This document shows positions 1 to 10,549 of a stretch of DNA of 64,000 bases, one piece after another. A program made the translations under genes and the position numbers. Source of the stretch: Anniella stebbinsi. Its lineage: Eukaryota > Chordata > Lepidosauria > Squamata > Anniellidae. Positions within the stretch are counted from its first letter, which is position 1. Each line of letters begins with the position of its first letter. The notes below the pieces were generated by a model. It worked only from the letters and a program-made list of their open reading frames with translations, did no database searches and was not told the origin of the DNA. The stretch is taken from contig JARDYH010000001.1 in NCBI GenBank assembly GCA_029215795.1, positions 181,109,654 through 181,173,653 on the forward strand, given 5' to 3'.

Positions 1-484
1 GCTATGGTGCACTCCCACTGTGTCCCACATATTGAAAATGTCAACAGCCACAACAAAAATCCCCGAGGGTGTGAAACGATCCAGCCTAGCATGAGTAAAT
101 GCATGTTTGGCAGAGGGTGGAAGTGGCATCATGATAGCAGGCTCCTTCCCAGGCCCATGTGTATTTTTGATCACATTTGGTGAGAATCTTCCGTGTGTAT
201 AGCTGTATTGCAAGACTCTCCTCACATGTTCTAATAACTGTGCATATGTCAGAGAAGGGTCCTGGTGATGCAATGCTACCTCTTCCTTCATTAGATGGCC
301 TGTAAATGGCTATTTATGCTAGATACCGGAGAGAAACAAACCTTCCAGCCCTTAAAGAAGAGAGAGAGAAGATATGCCTTTGCAGCAAACTAACCAATTA
401 TATTTGAACTAGGCAATGACAAAATTATATCTCAAGAACTCATGATAAACCAGACCAAAAGGCCTATGTAGCCCTGCAAGTTTG
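1..484. other. No gene recognised, unassigned DNA
   Basis: No long reading frame, RNA gene or recognisable repeat end was seen in this stretch. It may be unique host DNA or an old unrecognised repeat. Confidence 0.4.
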
Positions 485-765
485 TGCCTTTCTTGACCTT
501 TCTCATTCAATTTGATAGAATGCAGATCGCTTTTTTTAAAAAAAATCAAAGGAGGGAACATTTCAGAGAAATTCTCCTGAGTTGGGTTCAGGTTTCTTGT
601 GCTTACCTTGCTTAGGAGGTGATTGAGGAATGTGTGTGAGTGTCCTGGCTTTCATTGTGCAATCATCTCTCTGGCAGCCTGTAGCCTCCTTGGTTTCCCG
701 CACTAACTAAAGCCCAAGGAAGACCTCATGAAGTAATTCCTGGCAAAGGGCTTTTTTGCATCAGG
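485..765 (+). mobile_element. hAT-like family 3 fragment (left arm, truncated)
   Basis: This stretch matches the segment at about 19890-20160 over most of its length. Shared blocks include the run around CATTCAATTTGATAGAA, the phrase TGGTTCAGG or close variants, AGCCTGTAGCCTCCTTGG, and the closing AGGAAGAC...CATGAA. The copy near 19862 begins with the terminus TAGTGCTGTGC, so this copy is read as a member of that family that has lost its left end. It is non-coding. Family membership is inferred from the pairwise match inside this window. Confidence 0.55.
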
Positions 766-919
766 AAGCCCAGCCACTTGAGAGCTCCTTCGACCCCTTT
801 TAGGAGAGGCTTCTTGGTCCCACTTTACAACCCATGAAAGGTAGATATCATCTAAATATTAATGGTTGTTGTTTATTTAATTTGTTATAAAATCAGAGCT
901 GTAGCAATAAGAACATACG

Positions 920-941
920 TCGTTGTTGTTGTTGTTGTTTA
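920..941. repeat. (GTT)n microsatellite
   Basis: About seven GTT units lie at the tail end of the antisense SINE, a usual place for SINE tails to seed simple repeats. Confidence 0.85.
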
Positions 942-1512
942 TTTTCCACCGTTTTTTCCTCCAAGCAACCCAAGACAGTTTACATAATCCTCCTCCTCTC
1001 CATTTTATGTTCACAACAACATAAAAGTAGGTAAGACTGAGAGTAAGGCCCCCTCCACAAGGATGCGCTTTTGCGCCCGGTTCCGGGATTATGCGCATTA
1101 TCGCGGAGGCGCATTTACGCCTAATCCCTCTGCACGGGAGGCGGCGAGAGGCGGCGAAGCGCATTAATTCATGTCCAAAAAGCGCTTTAGAAGACGTTAA
1201 CGCGCATAATCGCTTGTTCACACCGCGATAATGCGCTTTAACGGCCGGAGAAAAATAAAAGTCGCTATTTAACGCGCATTCGAAAATGCGCATTATCGGG
1301 GAAATAACGCGCCTGTACGCCCGTTTTGCGCTCCGCTGGTGTGGAGGTAAAATTTATAATGAGCCTCTAAGGCTCATTAAACGTCTCGTGTGGAGGAGGC
1401 CTAAGTGTCTGGCCTAAAGCCACCCAGTGAGCTTCATGGGGATTTGAACCCAGATTTGAATGGGGACTTGAACCCAGATCTCCAACACCCTAACCACTGC
1501 ACCACACTGGCT
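925..1512 (-). mobile_element. tRNA-headed SINE, interrupted by a Harbinger-like MITE
   Basis: Read on the minus strand, the right part (about 1405-1512) starts with a tRNA-like head: GTGGTGCAGTGGTTAGGGTG resembles a polymerase III A box, and GGTTCAAGTCCCC resembles a B box. The B-box segment is partly duplicated (TTGAACCCAGAT occurs twice on the plus strand). The left part (925-1046) is the body and tail. The two parts are separated exactly by the 355-bp element at 1047-1401, flanked by TAA on both sides. The SINE therefore predates that element. The class is common in squamates; I do not assign a database name. Confidence 0.65.
1047..1401. mobile_element. Harbinger-like non-autonomous MITE, copy 1
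   Basis: This is a 355-bp GC-rich element with imperfect terminal inverted repeats, GGCCCCCTCCACAA on the left and GTGTGGAGGAGGCC on the right. It is flanked by 3-bp duplications TAA (1044-1046 and 1402-1404). The interior is full of short CpG-rich motifs (GCGCATTA, GCGCATAATCGC and variants) in both orientations. A copy of exactly the same length lies at 11925-12279. Terminal GG with a 3-bp A/T duplication is typical of PIF/Harbinger. The open frame crossing it on the minus strand is a by-product of composition, not a transposase. Confidence 0.8.
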
Positions 1513-1514
1513 TG

Positions 1515-1990
1515 TGTTGTCTTTATAATATTATATCTGAGTAAATTGCACACAAAGTGTAAAGTATTAAATTATTTTTCTCTATATTAATATCTACTTT
1601 TTTTACCAGAAGAAATTAATGGTATTTAGTCATGACTAACTTTTCCCATTGATTCTGGTGGAATTAAAGTGTGCTTTTTTCCATTTTACAATTTATACTT
1701 CTGGTAATTTATTAATATATCCAAATTCAACTGGTTCTTTATTCTAATATTTTATCCTTATGTTTGTTGTAATTATTTAAAAAACCTGCACACTGTTTGC
1801 TTATCCCTCTAATATCAGCCACTTGTATTCTAACTTTCCATACTGGTTTACAGATTTAAATGATATTTTATGGTCCTATGGCTTTGTTTGTGACAAATGA
1901 TCTGGTGTTGGTTGATCTTGTTATTTTTATTGCTTTGGTCTATTTCTATTATTGTATATTACTTTTATGATTTTTTTTTATAATGGTTCT
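1515..1990. other. AT-rich unassigned DNA
   Basis: AT-rich sequence without a supported gene or repeat boundary. Confidence 0.4.
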
Positions 1991-1994
1991 TTTA

Positions 1995-2098
1995 TTTTGA
2001 TGTGTAATTGAATTTTAATGATTTTATGGAAGCTGCCTTGGAAAGGCATTTTCCCTAAAAGAGGAATTATAAATATTTTAGATAGATAAATGAGTAAA
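1995..2098 (+). mobile_element. Possible L2/CR1-clade 3' tail relic
   Basis: The phrase GAAGCTGCCTTGGAAAGG followed by ATTATAAATATTTTA and an A-rich end resembles the tails of L2-like LINEs (a GCCTTGG motif, then a TATAAAT motif). It is degraded and short, so the call is tentative. Confidence 0.35.
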
Positions 2099-2099
2099 T

Positions 2100-3420
2100 A
2101 TTGTTTCAATATGTTTTAAAATCAATCAAACAAAAACAGTTTTATCAATATCAATAATGAAAAATTTCAAAGAGTTGGTAGCCCCTACTAGTTGGTTCTA
2201 CAAAATGTGAAGTTCTTATTCTTATTATCCTGGATCTCAGAAGGGGGAGGGAAGGAAAAATAGCACAGACAGGATCTCCCACTGAAAGTTTAAATTCCCT
2301 GGCTTGAATTTCCTTTGTGCTGTGAACTCATGTGAGATGAGCGTTAGCTTCCGCCTTAGCTGCCCTTCCATTTGCAATATGGGAATGGTAATAACACATG
2401 GATGAGATCTACACCAAGCAGGATATAACACTTTGAAAGCGGTTTGAAAGCGGTATGGACTGTGTCATGGGCCCCAACAGTTCTCAATACCATTATAAAC
2501 CATTATAAAGCAATAGCATAGATGTTGTTACAAGGATTATAACAAAATAATTAGGCAGAGTTCTTTGAACATTCCTAAGTGATGCAGAATTGTGAGACGA
2601 GAAGGAAGCATGGAATAAAGACACAGACACCAGAGATGGGGATGAACTAGGGCCACTTTATGCATGTGAAAGTGCGGGAATATTATTAGATCCTTTCTTC
2701 AGGTTCCTAGCCTGCCATTATGGGCAAGCCACTCTCCAAAGCCAGCAGTCGGGTAAACCCGCCCCCTCTCTTATGTGACACCTTGAAAGTGTAGGGAGAT
2801 CAACCTGCATCACCCCTGCCCAGAGTTGCACAGCTCTGAATAGGTGAGGCAGGAAAGTCCCCAAAGGCAAACCATATCCTGATATGAGAGCTGCACAGCC
2901 CCCAAGGAGCAGGTCCTCCGGATACGCCAATCACCAAAAGGTGCCAGAGTGCTCACCGTCCCTATTATGCAAATTCCCGCACGCCCCACCACAGGAGGGG
3001 GCCAGGCCTCTGTTTCAGTGCCCTACCCCACCAGCCCAGGGGAAATCCTGCAGGCCCACATGCAGATCCTGCAGTAAAATATAATTGCCTACATTGGGCA
3101 GGTGAATCCGTTTGCCCTATAAGGTCCCCTCTGGTGGAATTTTTTTGGATGGCAGGTCACATCCCTGCCAATCCTTGGAGACATACGAATCCACCTATTG
3201 ACTTTTTGTCATCGCCCAATTTAAGCTATGGAATTCCCCACCCTCACGCCTATAGTGCTGAGGAAGCAAGTTTGATCACGCAGTACAAATATCTGGCCAT
3301 CCCGATATCTTTCAGGTCTGCCCTAGCCTGTAAAGTTGGGGGCTTCTGCTCCAGGAACATCATCATACCTCCCCAGATGGGCACCACACCTGTGGCGGGA
3401 CAACTAACCAAACTGAATCA
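2100..3420. other. Unassigned stretch with one short dispersed repeat
   Basis: No gene was recognised. Several overlapping open frames around 2718-3084 and 3134-3427 show no domain. One recognisable item is a block of about 45 bp at 2532-2576 (TAACAAAATAATTAGGCAGA) that recurs at 11318-11362, so part of this stretch belongs to a dispersed repeat of unknown class. Confidence 0.4.
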
Positions 3421-4764
3421 CTGTTGATTCTCCTTGATCTTTCAGCGACTTTCGATACCATCGACCATGGTATCCTTCTGGGACGACTGGCTGAGTTGGG
3501 AGTGGGAGGCACTGCACTGCACTGCAGTGGTTCCGCTCCTACTTGGCGGGGCGGCTCCAGAAGGTGGTGCTTGGGGGACATTGCTCAGCCCCGTGGATTC
3601 TCCAGTATGGGATTCCGCAGGGGTCAGTCTTGTCCCCCATGCTGTTCAAAATCCACATGAAACCGTTGGGAGCGGTCATCCGGAGTTTTGGAGTGCGTTG
3701 TCATCAGTACGCTGATGGCACACAACTCTATTTCTCCTTCTCATCTTCAGCAGGTGAGGCTGTGGATGTGGTGAACCAGTGCCTGGCTGCAACAATGGAC
3801 TGGATGAGGGCTAATAAACTGAAACTCAATCCAGACAAGACTGAGATGCTGTTAGTGGGTGGTTCTGCTGACCGGATGGAGGGTGTTCAACCTGTTCTGG
3901 ATGGGGTTGCACTCCCCCTGAAGGAGTGGGTTCGTAGCTTGGGGGGTTATCCTAGAACCATCTCTGTCACTTGAGGCTCAGGTGGCCTCGGTGGCCCGGA
4001 GTGCCTTCTACCAACTTCGGTTGGTGGCCCAGCTACACTCCTATCTGGACAGGGATAACCTGGCTTCAGTTGTCTATGCTCTGGTAATCTCTAAATTGGA
4101 TTACTGCAATGCACTCTACGTGGGGCTGCCTTTGAAGATGGTTCAGAAGCTGCAGCTTGTGCAAAATGCAGCAGCCAGAGTGATAACAGGAACCAGAAGG
4201 TTCGAGCATATAAGACCTACTCTGGCCCACTTGCATTGGCTGACTATACGTTTCCGAGCCCAAGTCAAGGTGCTGGTTTTAACCTATAAAGCTTAAACAC
4301 GGCTTGGGACCACAATACCTGATGGGACACCTCTCCCGACACGAACCTACCCGTACACTACGATCCACATCTACGGTCCTCCTCCGGTTGCCTACTCCAA
4401 GGGAGGCACGGAGGGTGGCAACAAGGGAAAGGGCCTTTTCAGTGGTGCCCCCCCAATTATGGAATGATCTCCCCGACGAGGCTCGCCTGGCGCCAACATT
4501 GTTATCTTTTCGGCGCCAGGTCAAGACTTTCCTCTTCTCCCAGGCATTTAACAGCATATGATGAGGGTTTTTGTGTTGTTGTGTTGTTGTTGTGCTCTGA
4601 CCCAGAAGGATATTGTAATTTTAACTTGTTTTTATGCTTTATGCTTTTAAATTTTGTATATCGGTGTTTTAATTGTACAATGTTTTTAATTTTTGTAAAC
4701 CGCCCAGAGAGCTTCGGCTATGGGGCGATATATAAATGGAATAAAATAAATAAATAAATTTATG
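3421..4764 (+). pseudogene. L2-clade LINE, 5'-truncated and frameshifted (RT and C-terminus)
   Basis: Translated pieces in several frames rebuild part of a LINE reverse transcriptase in order. These are LLDLSATFDTIDHGILL (motif A) near 3424, GIPQGSVLSPMLF (motif B) near 3600, YADGTQLYFSF near 3708 (the YADD catalytic box with the second Asp changed to Gly), then NKLKLNPDKTEML and the C-terminal LDYCNALYVGLP and PPQLWNDLPDEARL blocks. The 3' end has the L2-type tail GTAAACCGCCCAGAGAGCTT, then TATAAATGGAATAAAATAAA. At least three frameshifts break it. It matches the antisense copy at 61322-62775 in most blocks. It cannot encode an active enzyme. Confidence 0.85.
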
Positions 4765-5095
4765 GAGGAGACACCACCACAGCATGCCTCGCCTGCCACC
4801 CCACTGGATGGGGCCAACTGACCAAGCCCAAACTGCGTGCCAACTCTACCACTGGCCCAGATGCCACGCCATGTCCGCAGTTTAGGACCCCCATGGGCTT
4901 TGGTCTCCTCCATCAATTTGTCAAAGGAACACAATTACCGACATTGAATCTACAATAACAACACCCATCTTCCTTTCAGAATGTATGCTTATTTAATGCC
5001 CAAGACTGCCATCTCTATATGGCCCAGATATTGGCATCTTTCAGCATTGCAGCAGCAGTGATGGCCCAATTCTGAATGGGGGTCCAAATAGAATA
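4765..5095. other. Unassigned DNA downstream of the L2 tail
   Basis: No gene or repeat boundary recognised. Confidence 0.35.
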
Positions 5096-5099
5096 ATTC

Positions 5100-5475
5100 C
5101 AAAGGCTAATGTCTGAAGGGGCTTTTCGATTACCGTCAAAATGGTCCCAGATAAAGGGCACCCCCCTTCCAATAATAAAATAGCAAGCCATGTTCATTCC
5201 CCAATAGGGTGAAGTTGGGTCAAACAGCAAATGGGCATACCCTCACTCGGGCTAGTAGTGAGCATTACCATGGCAACTCTAGCCAGGTCCCATAAGCCTG
5301 ATGCCTGAAGGGTCTTCTGGGCTACTGTATAAATGAACCCAATTAAGGAACAGCCCCTTCCTGTGGTAACAGAGACCCAAGTTCCTTGCCCTGGAGGGCA
5401 AAGTAGTACTTCAGACTTCTCAAAGGCATATCCCCTCACTCAAGGCCGCCACTGGCATTACCATTCAGCCCCTCT
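5100..5475. repeat. Diverged tandem duplication, two units of about 190 bp
   Basis: Unit 1 runs from about 5100 to 5290 and unit 2 from about 5291 to 5475. Matching landmarks are GTCTGAAGGGGCTTTTCGATTA with GCCTGAAGGGTCTTCTGGGCTA, CACCCCCCTTCC with CAGCCCCTTCC, GGGCATACCCTCACTCGGGC with GGCATATCCCCTCACTCAAG, and the closing GCATTACCA. On the minus strand both units show a related peptide beginning GRG. An AATAAAGG motif follows at about 5624. This could be part of an old LTR, but no boundaries were found. Confidence 0.5.
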
Positions 5476-5667
5476 GGTCAGGTGCATGACTGCTCTGATT
5501 CACTGAGCATCAGAAAAATTGAAAGGCCCTACCAACTGCCTCTGACAATCCAGCCTGCCCTTCCAGCATCCGTCAAATATGAAAAGAATTGTATGCTTGC
5601 CTGCAAACCTCTTTCCCCCTGGCAATAAAGGATGGGTTGGTCAGCTTACCTCCAAAGGTTCATGTGT

Positions 5668-6010
5668 AGGGTGACCAAATTTTAGAAACCAAAAAGGAGG
5701 ACAACATGGCCACCCCAAGGGGACATGCCCACCAACATGTCCAGCCCCCAAGGGGGCATGCCCACCCAAACATGGCCTTGCTCACATGCCTGATTTCACA
5801 GTATACAATTAAGACAAACCTGTTCTACACAACATCTTAATGTTAAAATCACTGAAATAAAGAACAAGTGAGACATTCAATGTATCTGAAATTAACTTCA
5901 CTCATTCCTACTTTTGTAACTTTTGCTATACTTTGAAGCTTTTGCTATGCTCTGTGTGATACAGTCTTCCCTTCCCTCAGATATCTTTTCTGACTGCAAA
6001 TCTTTCACTG
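5668..6010 (+). mobile_element. hAT-like relic with TAGGGTGACC terminus
   Basis: The left terminus TAGGGTGACCAAATTTTAGA is followed by about 340 bp that matches, in reverse complement, the right arm of the element ending at 42264. Shared blocks include AACCAAAAAGGAGGACAACATGG, the run around CATCTTAATGTTAAAATCACTGAAAT, and CTCTGTGTGATACA. The right boundary is not clear; the sequence stays open to about 6010 and the match then stops. Confidence 0.6.
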
Positions 6011-6640
6011 GATGGCCATAGTTTCAACTTTCCTGACATTTAACACTCTTTCCCCATCACTTTTCTCATATCCATACTCACAGATTCAGCATATTGCTAC
6101 CACTGAACAGGTGCAGAAAAACCTAGTACAACAAACTAGCAACCTAGCATGCAGGAAGAGTATAAAATACAATTACCCTGCAAACATTAGCCATGGAACA
6201 AAATGCTTGTTGCAGTCACTTCTCACCTCAAAGCTTGTTTCAACTTCTGGTTTATTAGTGAGAAACTAATCTAAAAATGTGTCATTATATCTCTGGTTCA
6301 GTTGCCATGTAAACAAGACCATGGTCAGTAGCAATACAAAGAAAAACCAGAACAGATGCCCATTATCACAATGCTAGACAAGGATCTTTACCTCCTTTTA
6401 TCCAAGTATATCCTGAATTTACACTGCCTCAGTGTGCAGAGAACAGAAATCCCAATCAGGGCCCCAAAGAAAACTGCCCAGCGAAACTTTAGAAATAACT
6501 CTTGTTGATTTCAATAAAGCTTACTCCCAGTTAAATGAATATAGGATTGCAGCCTCTTCACATCTGTTCACGTTACTCTAGCAAGTGCAAGGTCCTCCTA
6601 TCAAGGACAACTATGCACTCACAGAACCTGACCTCCTAGA
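6010..6640. other. Unassigned DNA with a short dispersed repeat at its end
   Basis: No gene recognised. About 6505-6556 (TTACTCCCAG...GGATTGCAGCC) matches the repeat type described at 7938-8032 in part. Confidence 0.4.
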
Positions 6641-6689
6641 TCATGCAACCAGCAGGTGCTCTCCAGAAGATGCTTTCAGAGCCTAGGAG

Positions 6690-6876
6690 ATCCAGACACA
6701 CTCAGACAAGTCAAGCCAAGCCATGCTATGCTGGGACAGAACAATTCTGGGATAAGACAATACTTTGCAAGCGACCAGACATAACATTCCTAAATATAAA
6801 AGAAAAACACAACTATGTCATTGACATAGCAATACCTAATAACAAAAATGTTGCAGAAAAGGAAGAGGAAAAGTGA
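6690..6876 (+). pseudogene. R2/R4-like LINE C-terminal endonuclease scrap
   Basis: The frame ending at 6876 contains FWDKTILCKRPDITFLNIKE followed by a YVIDIAIPNNKNVAEKEEEK stretch. The pattern RPDI, then a hydrophobic VIDIAIP strand, then NVxEKExEK is characteristic of the C-terminal restriction-like endonuclease region of R2/R4-type non-LTR retrotransposons. Only about 60 codons remain and the frame stops after EEEK. No reverse-transcriptase portion was found upstream. The assignment rests on motif memory, so the exact clade is uncertain. Confidence 0.5.
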
Positions 6877-6879
6877 GAC

Positions 6880-7930
6880 ACAGCAAAGGTTTTACGAAAT
6901 CTCATTCATATTGCCATAGGTTGAGATATTTTGCTGGTCAGAATTTTCATCAGTAGAACTCCAGTGGAAATACCTTAACGGAAATGTCTTTATGACGTCT
7001 AATAATTTTACTGTGGGCTTTCAGTCTTCAGAAACTGCAGGTGGACAATATGAAATAACTAGCAAGTACAGGAGAAGTGAAAAACCCTTCTCCACCCACC
7101 CCACCCACCATGCCCATCGATCACACAAGAGCTAATAGTTAGATCCAAAAGATCAGTGAATTCATTGGAAAACCTTAGGAGAATTCAAAGCGGTTCTTTG
7201 ATTTGGATCACAGCTTCAGTATGCTGAACTATCCTTGTCATTTTATGAGAGGGACATGAATTAATGCTATAGATCCTTCAAGATGCCGTAAGGTGTGCCA
7301 TTCTATGCTTAACAGCTGCTTAAACTAACTTAAATCATAACACCATCATGTGCACAGGAATAAAATGGACTAAATACATTTACACGGGCCTAACACAATT
7401 TTGTTGTAGAAAAGGGCAATATAGCTTGAAAGTAAACAATAATACAGTGTACATCTGTAACCATCCACATGATTGCATGGCTGCCCCCTGGCTATAAAAT
7501 GTTTGGTTTTGTTTTTAGAAGAAAAATAAAAGATACTCTGGCAAGCATCTTCAGCCCTTATCTGCCCTCCGCATTCTCCTGCCAGCACTGTGCTGAAACC
7601 TGTTTGACACTTCCACATTATCTGCTCCTTTCTGTGAGCCCCTGAACTTTGGCTGCAAGGTCCTGCCCTACTCCACAACTGGTAAGGCAGCCAAGGGCTC
7701 TCCTCATCCCCCCCCCCTTTTAAAAACATTTTAAAGCTCCTTGCAGCAACTAGAAAGAGTGGGACCTTCTACACAAGATAAAAATTCTCCCTCATTCCCA
7801 GAAAGAGGCAGCAACTGGATAAGAGGATATCATAATGCATTGTTGTTTTCTAGGTAATTGTAGGGGGAGAAGCCATCTCCCCTCCCATGTACATATGGAG
7901 GCAGCCATAGTGAGGGAGAGAGAGCTTTAT
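6880..7930. other. Unassigned DNA
   Basis: An open frame on the minus strand (7370-7729) shows no recognisable domain. Nothing else is supported. Confidence 0.35.
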
Positions 7931-7937
7931 AGCAACT

Positions 7938-8032
7938 TACAGTACAATCCTATGCATGTCTACTTTCAAGTAAAACCCAGTGAGTTCAGTAGGACTTACT
8001 CCCAGGAATGTGTGTATAAGATTGTAGCCATA
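7938..8032. repeat. Short palindromic dispersed repeat
   Basis: This has the form CAATCCTATGCATGTCTACT ... GTTCAGTAGGACTTACTCCCAGG ... ATAAGATTGTAGCC, in which the two ends are near inverted copies. Related pieces lie at about 6505-6556, 38713-38790, 59935-60062 and 63225-63310. It is non-coding, and I recognise the type as common in squamate DNA without naming it. Confidence 0.55.
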
Positions 8033-8104
8033 GGCCAGATCTACATGAAGCAGGAATCAGGAATCAGATCCCAGGGTACAAGAGATACCATATAACTGAC
8101 AAGG

Positions 8105-8284
8105 TTTTAACTGACTTTTTGGCCAGGCTTAAAAGTTTAAAATGTTTTAAATATCAGCTGTTTTATGTTTTATGGCTTTAAATTTTATATATTGACTTTT
8201 TAATGTTCAATCTTTTAATTTTTGTAAACCGCCCAGAGAGCTTTGGCTATGGGGCAGTATATAAACGCAATAAATAAATAATAA
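8105..8284 (+). mobile_element. L2-clade LINE 3' end fragment
   Basis: The tail GTAAACCGCCCAGAGAGCTT, then TGGCTATGGGGCAGTATATAA and an AATAAATAAATAA end, is nearly identical to the tail of the L2 copy ending at 4764. Only the 3' untranslated end is present. Confidence 0.8.
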
Positions 8285-8740
8285 TATAAATCAATCATAG
8301 ATCTTGCTGGAGGAATCCAATTTGTTTACCTGCTTTCTTCAAACCAAAATGCACAAACACTGAGCAAGGAAGTCATTATATTTCTGAAGGAGCAGAAAAT
8401 GGTACATGGCTTCTGAACTAGTTCTAAAATGAGTGTTTCTGCAAGAGTTCATTAATGTCTTCATTATTATGTGTTTAAAAATAAATAAATAAATATGGGC
8501 TATACATTAAATCACCACTAAGCTACATTCTTCCTACCAGAGCTGTGACTTCATTCAAGCTAGACTGGGACATCTGGGAACATGCAGAGGCTGCCAAGTC
8601 TGTAGAAATGAGGAAGGAAAGCATTAAGACATTGGATTGCATCTTTCCATAATGTCTACATTTCGCTTTGTCTGCTTTCTTAACGATAGGTTTCTTTAAC
8701 CCTCTTTTTTCTACAAGAAAATACTATTAAAAGCCCCGGT
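8285..8740. other. Unassigned DNA
   Basis: No gene or repeat recognised. Confidence 0.35.
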
Positions 8741-8742
8741 AC

Positions 8743-8864
8743 CTTGGTTGCCATATTAGCTTCATCTCCAGCTAGCACTTCCATTTGAAAGTTCCGATAA
8801 GCACTGTCAATGGTATTGATTTTATTTACAGCACAAGTAATGCCTTGATTCTTGTCAATAATAA
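8743..8864 (-). other. Candidate host coding exon (unidentified protein)
   Basis: On the minus strand a 122-bp segment is bounded by a plausible acceptor (a T-rich run then CCAAG at its 5' side) and a good donor (ACCAAG then GTACCG). It stays open in a frame reading [18 protein letters not shown], then [20 protein letters not shown]. Residue composition is balanced, unlike the low-complexity frames nearby. I do not recognise the protein. No partner exon was found in the window, so the splice sites may be chance. It is the only segment that looks to me like a conserved exon. Confidence 0.35.
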
Positions 8865-8883
8865 CTTGGCCAATATAGACAAA

Positions 8884-8990
8884 CAACCATGCACCCCATT
8901 CACCCATCACACACTCTCAACACGCACACAAACACACAAAGTCCCTCAGGATCAGCCACCCCAAAACACACGCACACACATCCATTCAAC
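8884..8990. repeat. AC-rich low-complexity tract
   Basis: Dense ACAC and CACA runs with interruptions. The overlapping open frames on both strands here are a consequence of composition. Confidence 0.75.
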
Positions 8991-10158
8991 CGTGCAACCC
9001 ATTCCCCCACACACATGCCTTCTACCCAAGGCTCCTGCTGCTCCTGCGCTTGCTTCCAGCCCCTCTCCCAGGGCCGTCCAGGGCTTGTCCTTGGCCAACG
9101 CCAAGGACAAGCACCCAAGAGCAAAACTCCCAGCAAAGCAGGCAGCAGAAACCATCTCCTGGTGAGAGGCCACAATGGCAAAAGACCAGCTAGGCTGGAC
9201 AGAATGAGCGCTGCCAGCACACTCTCCTAGGGTTGACCAGGTGGACATCATGAATTGAAGCCAGACTCAAGCACCTTCATATCCCACTTTAATTCGGAAT
9301 TGAAAGCCACCTTGTATCTAAATGCCCTGTCATGTCTCAGGCAGGCAGGCACAAGGTATTCTGAATAGCACCTGGCACTTGGCTAGCACTATCTCTTTGT
9401 CCGGGTGCTTTTGCTGGGCTATATCTATAATTTCATTTACCAGCAAACTAATTCACCCAAATCACCTTGATCTTCTTTCCTCTTAACTCTTCTCCTGTTC
9501 CCAGTCCTTGTCATTGTCCTTATCCATGTGTTCACTCTAAAAAAAATGGGAAATGCATCCCCATATTCCCCTTCAGAACTTCTCTTTGGTAGCAGGCAGT
9601 AGTGATAACGAAGGCAGTAGTGATAACCAATACTCGCACAGTATTGCAGGGCCCTTGGCCAAAGCATAGGGATCAGCACAGAGGGTGACATCCCAGATTC
9701 CATATCTGTCTGAATTGCATGCAATGCCACAGCTGAAGAAGTAACTGCCCAGTGGCCACTGCTGCAAGAGCCTGAGGCTCATGGGAGACTGAGAAGCATG
9801 CACTGATGGGATACCGGCAACATGCCACATAGTATTAGGCATACTGCCAATCAGGACTTCTGCTGGGTGCTCTCACCCTATTGGCCTCCTCAGAACCAAC
9901 AGAAATAATAAGCCAGCCCCATGCCCCAAACAGGTGATCTCCAAGGTCCCATTGTGTGCCAAAGCGGACAACCTGCTGTGTGTGGTGCAACTCACTCTGA
10001 ACCATGTTGTCATTGGTTGAAGGGGATCCTGGACCTAGTATCCTCCAGTGCCAGTTCGCTTGCAGGGGATCAAAGCAGATGTATGGCTTGGTGGCCGGCC
10101 GGCCTCAAACGCTGTTACTTGAGCTGAAATGGAAACTCAGTCCCAATTCAATAAGAAG
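8991..10158. other. Unassigned DNA
   Basis: Several overlapping open frames (9437-9842, 9921-10186) lack recognisable domains. No repeat ends identified. Confidence 0.35.
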
Positions 10159-10182
10159 CCTGCCTGCCTGCCTGCCTGCCTG
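10159..10182. repeat. (CCTG)6 microsatellite
   Basis: Six tandem CCTG units. Confidence 0.9.
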
Positions 10183-10286
10183 TTGAGCACTTGTTTGAAC
10201 CTGGGACTTTGCAGCATCCGCTGTCCATTGGATCTGGCCTTACCCTCTTCTAGAACACTGATGTGCTTTGAAACTTTGGGGATATC

Positions 10287-10480
10287 AACATAGGAAGCTG
10301 CCTTATACTGAGTCAACCCATTGGTCCATCCAGCCCAGCACTGTCCACACTGCACGGCAGCAATGGCTTTGAGGGTTTCAGCCTGGATGCCTTCCCCAAC
10401 CCACCTGGAGAACCCGGGAACTGGATCCGGGCCCTTCTGCATGCAAAGCACGCGCGCTCTATTACTGAGCTACGGCCCCT
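10287..10480 (-). mobile_element. tRNA-Ala-derived SINE
   Basis: On the minus strand the head reads GGGGCCGTAGCTCAGTAATA (A-box region), then the anticodon-loop region CTTTGCATGCAGAAGG with TGC as for tRNA-Ala, then a B-box-like GATCCAGTTCCCGG. The body ends at the plus-strand start in ACATAGGAAGCTGCCTTATA. It is a retroposed element, not a working tRNA, because the acceptor stem does not close and the SINE body follows. This SINE type is widespread in squamates. Confidence 0.75.
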
Positions 10481-10549
10481 CAATGCCAGGGATCAAATTG
10501 GGATCTTTGCATGCAAAGCAGCTGCATTGCCACTGGGCTAGACTCTTAC
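10481..10549 (-). mobile_element. Second tRNA-like SINE head adjoining the first
   Basis: On the minus strand the sequence reads CTAGCCCAGTGGCAATGCAG, then CTTTGCATGCAAAGATCCC and a B-box-like TTGATCCCTGG. This is a second, more diverged copy of the same tRNA-like head directly beside the SINE at 10287-10480. It could be a dimeric SINE or an insertion of one copy at the end of another. Confidence 0.55.

Noticed and set aside
877..1293. 138-codon minus-strand frame whose latter part recurs at 11881-12171
   Set aside because: Both frames lie over the Harbinger-like MITE. They are open because of its CpG-rich palindromic motifs; the similarity is copy identity of the element, not protein conservation.
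8785..9251. Four overlapping frames rich in Thr, His and Pro or Val and Cys
   Set aside because: They arise from an AC-rich low-complexity tract and its complement.
10409..10480. Possible functional tRNA-Ala gene on the minus strand
   Set aside because: The head is followed by a SINE body, the acceptor stem is not closed and a second damaged head adjoins.
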